Shown here piece by piece: positions 45,461 through 55,980 of a DNA stretch of 64,000 nt. The stretch lies in NCBI GenBank assembly GCA_023334545.1, contig JAADVB010000016.1:62001-126000 (forward strand). The letters are read 5' to 3'. A model generated the notes under the pieces. The model did not search any database. It saw only the letters and a list, made by a program, of their open reading frames with translations, and was not told where the DNA came from. Source of the DNA: Salisapilia sapeloensis (lineage: Eukaryota > Oomycota > Peronosporomycetes > Peronosporales > Salisapiliaceae). Position numbers and translations under genes: made by a program. Position 1 is the stretch's first letter, and each line of letters begins with the position of its first letter.

Positions 45461-47399
45461 GTTTGAGCCTTGGCGTGAAAATCTTAAAATGATCCTCTCG
45501 TTTAAGATTTAACACGTACAATCTAGCTTTGCCCACTAGCTCAAATATATGGAGTCAGCCAAATACAGAACTTTGGGCTAGCAGGTACACATAACTACAG
45601 AATCATAGGAAGTGATACCTAAGAAAGAGAGTCTAAATTATACGTACGCCTGGCTTTATCTTATCCTTCTAAACTAGTTTCTGTAGCAAACCAATTTGAT
45701 AGATACCTCGAAGTCGGATGTGGCATTCTCATTCCCATCCAAGAAAAAACGGTACGAGCAATATTCTTATTCGACAAATAGGCCGGTCTTCGATTATCGC
45801 ATACTTTTTGGAGGTATGCAAATGTTTTGCGGATTCATCTCTATCCCGATAACTATCCAATACAGGAATAGACGATTGATGACTGCTCCTTGTGAAATAC
45901 TCGTTTTCTATTTAAAAGTTAGCTCATTCACGTCTGGCATCATATGATATCAAGATATGGAAGGTCGAAAATCTGGTGTCATCGAGCACATCAATCTTCA
46001 AATTGCTGCCAGTCATCATTCGATGCACTTTCCAACGTGACGAGCGGAAACTTGCGTCATATGTAAAAGCCGTACAAATCTTTCCTTCTACCAGCTAAAC
46101 TAGGTTACCACAAAGCACATAAGCAGAAGTACATTTACTTTGTACACAATAGATAAAGGTTATAATTTTCCACACCTTAGATGCCAGCGATGGATGCTTG
46201 GGCTCATCCTACAGACTGTCAAATTCAAACCTTGATTTTGATATGTGTCTGACACATGTGGTGCAAGCATATATGCACGGGCCGTTGTGCTTCAATACTT
46301 CTATCTACCGTATTAACAGTTTCGACACCACAAATGATACAGTCAGAACAGACCCAGGTATTCACAGGACTTGGTGAGAAGGTAAAATCCAGTATAAGTC
46401 AGAAGTGGTCGTCTACTCCCCTGCTTTTATTAGGGGGTTCAAAGTAGTAGAATTTTGTCTTTTATTTCTTGCAGTCTGATGCAGATGCTTTGATCGTCAG
46501 ATTTTGATGTTTTTGGAGTCTGATATGTAAACATCGAATGCTAATTATTTAAGAGCGATATTTATGCAGGTTGATGATCTCGAACACAGATGACTGATAA
46601 ATTTTGTCCGATTCCAGTACTTAAAACCCCCTATTAAAGGTGATAAAGTAGACAATCCATTTAAATACAAATTTCAAGTATATTGTCATTCATTTCGTTT
46701 GTCTGGGCTATCTATCCTTTCTTTGTCATCTTAAGCATTCTCACTTTCACTTTATTTTTGTGTACCTTAAGTTGAATGTTTACTTGTACTCGCCGTAGCT
46801 CCTCCGGCGTTCATCGTTCTTTATTAATGCATGACAAGAAGGCCAGCGAAAATTAGCTATGTTTTGTTTATAATATGGGTCACGATTAAAAATTATATGG
46901 ACGCAATAAGCTAATGTTTACTTTATGGTGTCCGGATCTATCACAATACATCGACTCTATTCAGGGCTTTCAAGGTAACCTGCGTTTTAGCCCGAAGGTT
47001 TATCGGAGAAGTATTGCGATTCATATATCTAATTCTTGGAATGGAAAAGATAGATTTAATAAAATTCATTGTAAGGTAAGAAGAAGATAGGTGGTCAGCA
47101 AAAAATCGTGGATTGAGCTCATGGGTAGAAGAGAATAGATAAAGATATTAAGTCTAGCCATGTATGGATCGATCACCCAACTACCCGCACTATCATCATA
47201 ACCCTTAGAGAAAATTGCAATGAGATTAAAGATACAGAATGCTAGTACCCTCAGAAAGCACCACAAATGAATGCGCCATGATGAAGGTACTTTAAGAAAG
47301 CCTACTGCTCATGAACGCAGACTCCTCTCATCTCATTATTATCAAGATGATAGCATCATTTCTCTCTCTGTCTCTCTCTTCCTTCGGTCAAGCAAATAT
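45461..47399. other. AT-rich intergenic region
   Basis: About 1.9 kb with no credible coding frame. A short CT-rich microsatellite sits at its right end (about 47361-47380). Confidence 0.5.
47361..47380. repeat. Short CT microsatellite
   Basis: Two near-perfect (TC)n runs of about ten bases each, separated by one G. It lies just before the stop side of the START-FYVE remnant. Confidence 0.6.
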
Positions 47400-48912
47400 C
47401 TAATCATCCTGCCGAAGTCGCATCTCAGTCATCTTTAGCCACACTAGTTTCCGATTACTCTCCGTATCCTTCAGATTAAGATCCGAGATACTCCTCCTCC
47501 ATACATTTCCAATCGTGGTATCCAACTCATTCTCTTTTCCAATGGCTCTTGGCAAAAAGTCGCCACCTGATGCGCTTCCCCTGGACTCAAAGATCTCAGC
47601 AGCAGCAGTGGACGATGATAGCTCGGCAAGTGCGTTTAGTGAACTATCCGTCGATGGACTTTGGTGATCTGAGTCAAACTCGTACACTTCACCAAGGTAA
47701 CATTCTTTCTCAGGCCACACACTCGAGTCTTCCTCTAAACGGAGACTCTGGATGGATCAACAAGAGTGGATGCACTGCCGTCGTTTTCATACCTTCCAGC
47801 TAGAAATTCTTGTCGAGCCACTTTATATGAATTTAATTTGCCAGCGAATTTATCACAATTAATGCAGAGCCGAACCTTTTTAGTCTCAAGCTTTAACTTG
47901 GGAAACACTTTAAGTAGCTCAAGAGGAACTGTACAATTCCCACAGACTACCGAATCACATAAATTGCAGGAGTAGGTTTTCTGGACGGGACCAAAGCGTT
48001 TTTTGCACAACTGACACTTGGGCGTGCTTTCATCTTCGCTGTCCGAAACAGAGCTCATGTAACCACCACATCCCGCATTTTTCATCTGAAGAAGCCAAGA
48101 TAGTTTTCTCATTTTCGCACAGCGCGCTGATGTCCAAGTGTCTATAAGTACATTCGACAAGGTGACGATGCCAATGGAGTCGAGAATATCATTGCCAATT
48201 AATTCGTAATATCCTTTGATGAACACTTCAACCGACTGGTTTGTTACGGGCTTAAAGAGAGTACACGATGAAAGACGATATCGTATAATGCCTTGTCCAT
48301 AGAGTGGGGAAGTGTAGGGCAAGTCGACTGAATGCATAAGCGCATAACTAATCCGCTCGTGTTAACTAATTTAGAGGATTCCAGTAGCGCGAATGCAAAC
48401 ACCATCTTTGTCTTTTGAGACGCCTCGAAGTGCTGAGCTTGGACTACCGGTCTGCCATAGGAGACAAGTGGAGCGATATGGATACTCCAGAGTTGGCTTT
48501 TCGACCGTCACAAGAATTTGGCAATTCCTCATTGGTGATCCCGCGTAGCTCATACCTTGCACAAAGCCTTCTTCGTCGCCGTAGACGACACCATATAGGA
48601 TGTCATCTACATTTTGTGGGATCATTCTATTACCAACGACAGCACGAGGCATTGCCAGCCAGCACTTTCAGTAGATTTATCTTTCACTACGTGCCTTAAC
48701 GGGTTCCGCTCTCGGTACATGGTCACATTGTCTGATGCCTTTATAGGTTTCCATGGTTTGCTGTCTATTCTCCGAGGTACCGACTTGTCGAACTTTTGGT
48801 AATGTCGGAGTGCTTCGTGGACGAGTATCATTGCAATACGCTTGCAATCAGTCTTCTTTGCTTCCGAGAGCGAAAAGCCTTCGTATTCATCTGCTGTCCA
48901 CTGGGCCGTCAT
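47400..48912 (-). pseudogene. START-FYVE protein gene, probably decayed
   Basis: Minus-strand frames give, in order, a START-like N terminus (VPRRIDSKPWKPIKASDNVTMY, DDILYGVVYGD, LMHSVDLP, GQGIIRYRLSSCTLF), a FYVE-type zinc finger with all eight Cys in CxxC pairs (CQLCKKRFG, CNLC, CGNC, CINC) and a disordered tail. START-FYVE proteins are expanded in oomycetes and bind phosphoinositide membranes. Between the two START halves two stop codons occur (near 48355-48370) with no obvious intron. The frame also changes between the finger exon and the tail (near 47735). I take this as a pseudogene, though unusual splicing could rescue part. The FYVE basic motif RRHHCR is replaced by KTYSC. Confidence 0.62.
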
Positions 48913-50150
48913 AAATTTATGTTACTGTCTGCGTATAAATTTGAAAATGGCGCGAAGACAAAATGCCAATCCTATAAGTGGAGACGATTTGGCGGGAATG
49001 CATCGCTGGCGTGCTTCCTCGATATCCCTTCTGTCCGGTTTGGAATACCTTGTGGCAGGCATTGTAGCATACCTCGGACAAAAGTGCGAAAATGGATATG
49101 AACATCACAAGTTTGTGACTATTTTGCTATGATCTTATCCTGCACTTGTTATCGCATGATCGAAGAGAATGACATCGATAACTGCAGAATGCCCGAGTAC
49201 ATGTTGCTGAAAAAAGTATATCCAGGAAAATAAGTAAAAGTTGCGAGAGCTGTCCATTTCATTGTTTCTCCTTTAATCGCGAATGTCTTTGTAACCTCCG
49301 AGGGAGCAAGATCGAGTACCACCCTCCTCGAGCTCCTGATAATTGAATCAGTAACATTACCATACTGTTTGAAGTGCCGTCTTTAAGAGACCTAGCTCCC
49401 TCTGAACGACACGCTCATCAAAATGGCTGGGATAGAACGATAAAGATACACATGCAAAGCTCAAGGGAAGTCCAGGTTTTCTCAGCGATACCCACCATGA
49501 GAACTAATTGTGTTTTCAGACCGATGAACTCTTTATCTCCATCTGACGGCGAAGGTAAATCATGCTGCGATAAGGAAAAACCAGGTTCTTGGACTTGGCT
49601 ATGCCAATGCCAAGTTGGACGCGTTAGTGTCTATTTTGCTTGACATTTAGTGTCTTGAGTTTTGAATGAAGCGAATTTGTCTAACTAGCAAATTGTGAAT
49701 GTTTTCGAGAGCTCTTGACTTGAACTGAATCTTGAAAGGATCGAGTAATTGGAACCTAGCGCGTACACCTCACTCCCCCTTCATCATTTAAACCACTATC
49801 GGCATGGAATACTGGAACCACGGCGTGTGAAAAGCTCCCACCACGCACCAATTAGTCATTGATGAAACCCCCATCTTCATATATTTATTCACGTTTCCAC
49901 CATAATTCTCTTTATTCGTCATATATCGAATGTATCCTTCGATAACTCCAGCATCTATTCGTGCTTTGACAATCTCCAACCCATCCAGCAAGCTGCTAGT
50001 GCCAGAAAGATCGCCTCTGGAGATACGCCTCGTCTTTTCTGATAACTGCATATGGTAGGACTTGAAGACGCATTCTCTTCATTTTCGATTTCTCTCCGTA
50101 AGAACTAAGTCAGTAGATCTATAAGTCGATTTGCTTTCAGCCAAACTCAT
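48913..50150. other. Right end of the gene-poor island
   Basis: Two short frames look half-coding: minus 50051-49788 (MQLSEKTRRISRGDLSG ...) and minus pieces around 49400-49640 and 49200-49350. None forms a full gene or a family I know. They may be exons of another decayed minus-strand gene whose start at 50051 would face the aldehyde dehydrogenase. Confidence 0.4.
50078..50092 (+). promoter_or_regulatory. Oomycete Inr-like initiator upstream of the aldehyde dehydrogenase
   Basis: Matches 13 of 15 positions of YTCATTYYNCAWTTT by my count. It lies about 63 bp before the preferred ATG at 50155, the same spacing as the motif before the elicitin-like gene. Confidence 0.4.
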
Positions 50151-50154
50151 TATA

Positions 50155-51648
50155 ATGGAAGATCTGCCAAAGCTATCAAAACTCTACATCAATGGTGAAT
50201 GGGTCTCGCCATTAGATGGTGGATCTATGGAAGTAGTCAATCCAGCCACGGAAGAAGTCATCCAGTCGGTTGGGAGGGGAACGAAACGTGATATCGACGT
50301 CGCTGTCCAAGCAGCTAGAGAAGCGTTTACTACGTGGGGCATCACCACAGGACATGAGCGAGCAAAATTTCTCCGCGCAATGGCTGATGCAGTCGAAAAA
50401 CGTATGGATCCTCTAGCCTTCATGGATACCATCGACTGTGGAAAGCCCCTTCCAGAGTCGAAATGGGATATTGAAGACGTTGTTGCTTGCTTTCGGTACT
50501 ATGCCGATCTAGCTGAACATCTTGACGGCCGTCAAAACGAAGAAGTCGACATACCTGATAATGAATTCACCGGGCAGCTCCGCTATGAGCCAGTCGGAGT
50601 TGTCGCTGCCATCGTCCCTTGGAATTTCCCCATGCTCATGAGCTTGTGGAAAGTAGCACCAGCACTGGCTGCCGGGTGTACGATGGTTCTTAAGCCTTCA
50701 GAGCTAACTCCACTATCTGCTCTCCAGCTTGGACACATCGCGACGGAAGTCGGACTGCCTCAAGGTGTCTTAAATGTTATCACAGGTGATGGCCCAGAAG
50801 CTGGTGCTCCATTGTCAGAGCATCCGGATGTGGATAAAGTCGCTTTCACAGGTAGTGTGCCTACTGGAAGCAAGGTTATGTCTGCAGCAGCTCAAGGTAT
50901 CAAGACCATCTCGTTGGAGTTAGGAGGCAAATCTGCTTCTATTGTGTTTGACGATAAGAACATCGAGAGAACAGTCGAATGGGTCATGTTCGGATGCTTT
51001 GGCGTGAACGGTCAGATCTGTAGTGCCACTTCTCGTCTACTTATCCATGAGGACATTGCAGACAAATTCCTGGAAAGACTGGCCGCTGAAGTAACAAAAA
51101 TGAAGGTTGGTAATCCGACGGAAGCTGACGTAAAGGTTGGTCCTCTTGTCAGTCGACCGCAGCAGCAAAAGGTTCTTGCGTACATTGATTCTGCAGTGAA
51201 GGAAGGAGCAAAAATCTTTGTACAAGCATCTCCTGATGCAATTGACAATCATGGAAAAGGGTATTACGTGCATCCGACTGTGTTGACCAGCGTCTCGGAA
51301 GACATGAAAGTCTGGAAGGAAGAGATTTTCGGGCCAGTGCTATCCGTCATGACTTTCAAGAACGAAGAGCAGGCAGTGAAAATGGCCAATGCATCTGACT
51401 ATGGTCTTGCAGCGGCTATTTTCTCATCTGACAGTGAGCAACTACGCCGTGTCACGAAGGCATTGCGTGTTGGCATCGTCTGGCACAACTGCTCCCAACC
51501 GACATTCGTGCAGTTGCCATGGGGTGGCATGAAAAAGAGCGGAGTCGGCAGAGAGCTCGGAACGTTCGGTCTTGACGCATACCTTGAGCCAAAACAAGTC
51601 TGCAGCTACGTTGCAGACAAGCCTCTTGGATGGTATCTGTCCAACTAA
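50155..51648 (+). CDS. Aldehyde dehydrogenase, ALDH10/betaine-aldehyde type
   Basis: Intronless, about 497 residues from the ATG at 50155 (MEDLPKLSKLYINGEWV); an in-frame ATG at 50131 adds eight residues. Motifs: PWNFPMLMSLWKVAPALAAG, LKPSELTPLSA, VAFTGSVPTGSKV, ELGGKSASIVFDD with the catalytic Glu, the catalytic Cys in NGQICSATSRLLIHE, and EIFGPVLSVMTF. NGQICSATSRLL and the end QVCSYVADKPLGWYLSN are characteristic of plant ALDH10 amino- and betaine-aldehyde dehydrogenases. The plant peroxisomal SKL tail is absent, so a cytosolic location is likely. The substrate may be betaine aldehyde or aminoaldehydes from polyamine breakdown. Confidence 0.93.
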   Translation: MEDLPKLSKLYINGEWVSPLDGGSMEVVNPATEEVIQSVGRGTKRDIDVAVQAAREAFTTWGITTGHERAKFLRAMADAVEKRMDPLAFMDTIDCGKPLPESKWDIEDVVACFRYYADLAEHLDGRQNEEVDIPDNEFTGQLRYEPVGVVAAIVPWNFPMLMSLWKVAPALAAGCTMVLKPSELTPLSALQLGHIATEVGLPQGVLNVITGDGPEAGAPLSEHPDVDKVAFTGSVPTGSKVMSAAAQGIKTISLELGGKSASIVFDDKNIERTVEWVMFGCFGVNGQICSATSRLLIHEDIADKFLERLAAEVTKMKVGNPTEADVKVGPLVSRPQQQKVLAYIDSAVKEGAKIFVQASPDAIDNHGKGYYVHPTVLTSVSEDMKVWKEEIFGPVLSVMTFKNEEQAVKMANASDYGLAAAIFSSDSEQLRRVTKALRVGIVWHNCSQPTFVQLPWGGMKKSGVGRELGTFGLDAYLEPKQVCSYVADKPLGWYLSN

Positions 51649-51956
51649 GTGGAAATGTACACATCGAACAAGTTCACAACAATACTTTTACCGACAACTT
51701 GTGTCTAGTTTCGTTCCTGTATTAGGCATCATAAACACACAGAATCCCTTATACTCTCTACGCAGAGCAAAGTAGTTTCCTACGTATCGTCAATGCTGGT
51801 AGACTTCACGCTCCTGTTGTCGTCATACTCAAATCTGACAGAAACTTCAATATGTCTGTTACAAGATAGTAGTCGCAAATAACATATAGCGAACGGTACT
51901 CGCCATGCCTTCCGAACCACAAAAAGAGCCCCTCCCAAAGGAAAAAAGGAATAAAG

Positions 51957-52253
51957 ATGAGCGCTAAGGGATCCTCGTTGTGGCGTGTTGCCGGCATGTC
52001 GTACCTTCAGTACGTGAACAAGAGCGCCGGCCACTTGCGTGCGGCCGTGAAGGAGCCGAAGAAGGCCAAGATTGCTACCCGTGACTCGGTGAACTTTGCT
52101 GGATTCAAGTGGGCCAATGCTGAACGTGGCGTTCGCGGTATGTCGTGCATGCGTTCTTTTGATAAGTATATATCTGTACTAAGTGTGATATGTATTCTAG
52201 CCGACGTGAACTCGTTGGAAAAGGCAGCGGAAGTCTTTAAGACGTCGGCGTAA
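51957..52253 (+). CDS. Mitochondrial F1 ATP synthase epsilon subunit
   Basis: Two exons (51957-52137 and 52201-52253, 63-nt intron) encode 77 residues. The N-terminal half, with WRVAGMSYLQYVNKSAGHLR followed by AAVKEPKK, matches the eukaryotic epsilon subunit, which starts with a Trp-containing helix followed by YxxYxNxxAxxxRxxLK. It is a small central-stalk subunit of the mitochondrial ATP synthase. Length fits the family (50-80 residues). Its stop is 91 bp from the convergent RBR ligase stop. Confidence 0.88.
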   Translation: MSAKGSSLWRVAGMSYLQYVNKSAGHLRAAVKEPKKAKIATRDSVNFAGFKWANAERGVRGMSCMRSFDKYISVLSVICILADVNSLEKAAEVFKTSA

Positions 52254-52344
52254 ACTCTTCGAATGGAGCTTAAACAGGAATGAAAGACACTTTCGAGCGA
52301 AATACGCTTACTGCATTCTCCACTTTAACTACTCCAACTACGTT

Positions 52345-53505
52345 CTAGTATTCAACCCATTGATACCGATGGCGGCGTAAGAGTGAACGTTCCTGCTCTT
52401 GCCTTCGTTTTACAATAGCACCCTTGGTCACGTGATATAGCATCACGGGAGGCACGACGACGACGGCGAGACCGGCGCCAGCAACCACCACGACGGATCC
52501 GACTGCTACCAGCGCTGTTTTGCTCACTACCCGCAACGGCGTCCAGCAGCCGAGTCGAGGGTCTTTCGACCGGAGAAACGACAATGGCGCACAAAGAGCT
52601 TCATCATGGTTTTGCCAGCTACGAAGGCAGGACCAACAGAAAGAGTAGTCGCAGTGGAAGCACGTCATGTGTGTACACCCTCCGTTCTTCTCAATGTCAG
52701 CTCGACATCGAGGACAGCTTCGGACGTTATGTGCTTTTTTCCAATGATGATACCGTTTCTCCGTTCGTCTACAAGTCGGTAGCGCGTGAAAGTCTCGACC
52801 GCATCGCATGCAAGATTCGTGTTCGCATGCGCTGCAGTGGCCTCGACGAGTGGATGTGAATAGAGCTTCGTCGAGTATCGCGCCACATCCAGCTCGTGGG
52901 CAAAAGCGAATACCTGCTTTCTGATTCTTTAAAAAGGTTTTGTACTTGGCAAACAATTCGGGGGCAATAGATGCTTGCACTAGTCTTTCGGTTAATGGTT
53001 GCGTGCAATGAGGTGTCGGACAAACGAGTTTCTTGTCCGAGACCTCTCCTTCCATGACTTTGAACTCTATATACCATCGCATGCAGACGTTGCACACGAC
53101 ACCGCTGCAGGTGAGGCATGTCTGTGTCTGGTGTGCATCAACTTCCTCTAAACATATCTGGCACAATCGCAGCGGATGCGAGTCAACCGAGCAGTCCTCT
53201 GCTTGATGGGACGGTGTGGTGACATCCGAGTGCTCAGATGCAGATGAGAAGGGCGACTTATGCGTCTGCCACCACTGACGAAGGAGCAGATCCTGGTACG
53301 CATCAATACTCGTTTGTGGCCGCACAAGATCGCTATTGGAAGAGCGCATATTGGACGTCGACGAAGAGCGGTGGATCCGCTTGTCGCACGATGCGTACAC
53401 CTCGGAGAGTGTGGTCGGGAGCAAAGTGACGGGTGGATGCTTCGGACTCGTCGCGGTGGAGAAAGAGGAGTTCATCCTCGTCATGCTTTCTCCCGCGGTT
53501 TTCAA
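52345..53505 (-). CDS. RBR (RING-IBR-RING) E3 ubiquitin ligase with C-terminal membrane segment
   Basis: Intronless, 386 residues. A Ser/Thr-rich N terminus precedes RING1 (CQICLEEVDAHQTQTCLTC), an IBR domain (RFCPRAGCGAILDE, CSACEHESCMRCGRDFHALPTC) and RING2 (SCPRCRADIEKNGGCTHMTC). The catalytic Cys is expected in GGCTHMTC, as in other RBR ligases that pass ubiquitin by a thioester. A hydrophobic stretch near 330-360 (VAVGSVVVVAGAGLAVVVVP) suggests membrane anchoring, as in RNF19-like and RNF144-like RBRs. The substrate is unknown. Confidence 0.93.
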   Translation of the reverse strand: MKTAGESMTRMNSSFSTATSPKHPPVTLLPTTLSEVYASCDKRIHRSSSTSNMRSSNSDLVRPQTSIDAYQDLLLRQWWQTHKSPFSSASEHSDVTTPSHQAEDCSVDSHPLRLCQICLEEVDAHQTQTCLTCSGVVCNVCMRWYIEFKVMEGEVSDKKLVCPTPHCTQPLTERLVQASIAPELFAKYKTFLKNQKAGIRFCPRAGCGAILDEALFTSTRRGHCSACEHESCMRCGRDFHALPTCRRTEKRYHHWKKAHNVRSCPRCRADIEKNGGCTHMTCFHCDYSFCWSCLRSWQNHDEALCAPLSFLRSKDPRLGCWTPLRVVSKTALVAVGSVVVVAGAGLAVVVVPPVMLYHVTKGAIVKRRQEQERSLLRRHRYQWVEY

Positions 53506-53761
53506 ACAAGCGTCCGACGACGGACGTTACCGTATCGAGTGGATGGATGCCTCTTGGTTACAAAATTCGGGAGTGATCAATTCGGCTCTGCCGCTTGATC
53601 TCTTCCTTTTTCTACGTGCAATTTCTTTCTATCTCGACGCACCCACGAAGATGGGAGGGAACCGACCGCTCAGGATTGTAGCAACGGAAAATGCACGTAA
53701 CGACCTGGCAACTTCAAACACGAGTTCCTGGCTTTCCGCCAACAGACGCAAGTACATTTAT

Positions 53762-54121
53762 TTACATGACTGTTCCTGTCGTCTTGAGTGTCGGGCTCGG
53801 TCGAGTGAGCTCTGGTAGAACTGTCGAGTCGACGTCCTGGTGAAGTCGTGCTAACTTTACAGGTGGGTTTCGAGCACATGAATCCGAAGGGTGTATTTGA
53901 CTAGAATTCATCGGAGATTGCGGGTGCGATAGTAGTTTGATACTATCTTTGGCCTGTGATAACTTTAATGAATACTTTATTCTGGAAGGATGAAAAATAT
54001 GTTGATGACGTACCGGAGATGATTTTCTACTAAGTTTTGTGGAAGGATTCGACGGCTTGATCGGACTACGGATACATTCGCGTGTCAACAAGGGATTGGA
54101 ATCAGCTACTAGACTGGCCAT
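53762..54121 (-). CDS. Possible small disordered protein
   Basis: The frame is open throughout (119 residues), or 99 residues if a 60-nt in-frame GT-AG intron (about 53953-54015) is removed, which also removes the less coding-like part. Sequence is Ser/Pro/Leu-rich, for example SPIKPSNPSTKLSRKSSP and PVKLARLHQDVDSTVLPE. Its ATG overlaps the last 13 bases of the upstream FAD oxidoreductase gene, which is unusual in this window. I recognise no family. It could be a non-coding 3' flank instead. Confidence 0.35.
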   Translation of the reverse strand: MASLVADSNPLLTRECIRSPIKPSNPSTKLSRKSSPVRHQHIFHPSRIKYSLKLSQAKDSIKLLSHPQSPMNSSQIHPSDSCARNPPVKLARLHQDVDSTVLPELTRPSPTLKTTGTVM

Positions 54122-55809
54122 TTGTACCTTGGCGGCTTGATTTTCGCACTTGCTTCGACTTTCAATGCCTTCGTTTCCTGGCGCTTCTGATCAACCTGTG
54201 CAAGGTACGACATGAACGATAACACATCAAATGTATCTTCATCTACACATACCTTCTCCACCATTTCCTCGAACGTGCTGCAGCTGGATCCGAAGACTGT
54301 TGTACCAAATATTGAAGCAAGCACGAGCGAGGCGCCTCGTCTATGGTACACGGTTACTCCGTCCGCACGCGTTGGACTTCCCATTTCGTCCACGCTGGAT
54401 CGCAGACTAAAACCCAACCCAATACCAAAGATATTCTTTACTCCTTCTGCTTTCCCTCCTTTCATAATCTGTAGTCTACCTTGAAGGTCCAGTTGCACGA
54501 CACCATGCTCTTGTATAAATCGTATGCGCTTTCCACTAGAGTTCGTAGCTGGTATCATGTTACTCTTGTAGCCACAGCTCCAGATGATAGCGTCTGCCGA
54601 CTCGTAGGCTCTTAGCATCAAGTTCGGACACCCTTGTGGGTTTATCTGAAAGAGACGAACACGCTGCTCTTTTCCACTACGGATCGCCTGATAAAGCCGC
54701 TTCGAGTCTGCTCGTAGACCAGTAAACGTGTTCACGCATCCACTTCTATCCGTTCGACTACCGTCTGCTCCATCTGCCTCGGCATCTTTCCTTGTAAGGT
54801 AGAAGAGTCGAATTGGGGATCGATGTAGCAACGTGATATCGCGTGGTTTAAATGTGATTTCCTTTGACGTCTTTGTGCATGAATCGAGCGATGCCGTTTG
54901 CGTCTTGCTTGACTCCGTACCAGTCTTATCATCTGTATTGTTACTAGTAATCGGCGCAAGCTTCAAAGCTTTTCTTGGTGTTGCTACAGCATCTAATTTA
55001 GGCTTCTGGATACCCAAAAGGATATTCGCAATTGAGAATGAACTGTGGGATCCACCAACAATGCATACACGACTCCCATTGCGTTTGCGTAGATGCTCCT
55101 GCAATTGCTGCATACCTTCATCTCGGAGACACCAATCTGACATGAACAGTTTGGCACTGTGCAAAGGGTTGTCTAACGTAGGCTTCTCCTGAACACCTCC
55201 GGTTGCCAGCACTAAATGCTCCGCTCGGTAGGACATTCTCCTTCCGGATCCATTCACTTTTTCCGTTTCAACTTGTATCGTCCCGTCATTCAAGACCTGG
55301 TATCCGATAGCTCGAGTATGCAATAGGCATTGACTTGTTGGACTGTATTTCTGTATCTCCGAGAGCGTACACTGCCCAACATGCCTTAAGAAATCTCCAA
55401 AGTCTTTTAAACTGGCGGTCGCAGCTCCAATATCGTCCAACTTTTTCGCTGACTCGTGTTCTCTCACTTGCTCCAAGAAGGTATTCTTAATGCTTTCAGC
55501 CGGATCCAAGTCTGGTCTTTCATCTAGTACGCTGCTCGTAACGCTTTTCGCAAACGTGTTCGAGTTATTAATGTACTCGCCAAGGTTTCCACTCCCAAAA
55601 CTCGATTCATCTCCGTTGTGAAGTACCAAAACACCGTGCTGCTTTAAATCAAGTCTTCGAGATCGCGCAATATCTTCGGCTTTACCATTGTGTGTAGGAT
55701 CCAGAAGTCGAGGTAAGTAGCCCAGCCTGGCTGCTCTAATAAGCACACCTGTACCAGCCGGCCCGCCTCCAACTATCACCAACTTATACAATGCGTCATT
55801 GCTTTCCAT
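54109..55809 (-). CDS. FAD/NAD(P)-binding oxidoreductase of unknown substrate
   Basis: Intronless, 566 residues. The N terminus is a Rossmann FAD-binding site (YKLVIVGGGPAGTGVLIRAA). LVLATGGVQ follows in the position of the second FAD contact, and VCIVGGSHSSFSIANILL looks like an NAD(P)-binding motif. SADAIIWSCGYKSNMIP is the ATG-like motif of flavin monooxygenase-type enzymes. The layout recalls N-hydroxylating and lysine/ornithine monooxygenase relatives, but the substrate cannot be named. A Ser/Thr-rich insert (about 280-315) is probably a surface loop. The C terminus ends KIKPPRYKWPV. Confidence 0.78.
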   Translation of the reverse strand: MESNDALYKLVIVGGGPAGTGVLIRAARLGYLPRLLDPTHNGKAEDIARSRRLDLKQHGVLVLHNGDESSFGSGNLGEYINNSNTFAKSVTSSVLDERPDLDPAESIKNTFLEQVREHESAKKLDDIGAATASLKDFGDFLRHVGQCTLSEIQKYSPTSQCLLHTRAIGYQVLNDGTIQVETEKVNGSGRRMSYRAEHLVLATGGVQEKPTLDNPLHSAKLFMSDWCLRDEGMQQLQEHLRKRNGSRVCIVGGSHSSFSIANILLGIQKPKLDAVATPRKALKLAPITSNNTDDKTGTESSKTQTASLDSCTKTSKEITFKPRDITLLHRSPIRLFYLTRKDAEADGADGSRTDRSGCVNTFTGLRADSKRLYQAIRSGKEQRVRLFQINPQGCPNLMLRAYESADAIIWSCGYKSNMIPATNSSGKRIRFIQEHGVVQLDLQGRLQIMKGGKAEGVKNIFGIGLGFSLRSSVDEMGSPTRADGVTVYHRRGASLVLASIFGTTVFGSSCSTFEEMVEKVCVDEDTFDVLSFMSYLAQVDQKRQETKALKVEASAKIKPPRYKWPV

Positions 55810-55980
55810 TCTGACAAGAGCCCCACCGTGGCTCGAATAGATGAGTCACGAAAGCGATTGATGAGGTTTAGCACTGAAGCTCGCAAATGTGATGGGGAGA
55901 TCATCCTGTGTGTCTGGATCAAGTAGATAAGAATAGATTCTGTCCTGCTGGATAAGGCTTAAAGTCTTCTGTCAATCTTT

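Noticed and set aside
49788-50051. Minus-strand 87-residue frame facing the aldehyde dehydrogenase
   Set aside because: The first 60 residues look coding, but I find no continuing exons or family; kept only as part of the island description.
53336-53818. Plus-strand frame of 160 residues overlapping the N terminus of the RBR ligase
   Set aside because: It is antisense to the Ser/Thr-rich 5' part of a well-supported gene and shows no domain. The far half lies in the RBR 5' flank. An antisense gene cannot be excluded, but there is no positive evidence.
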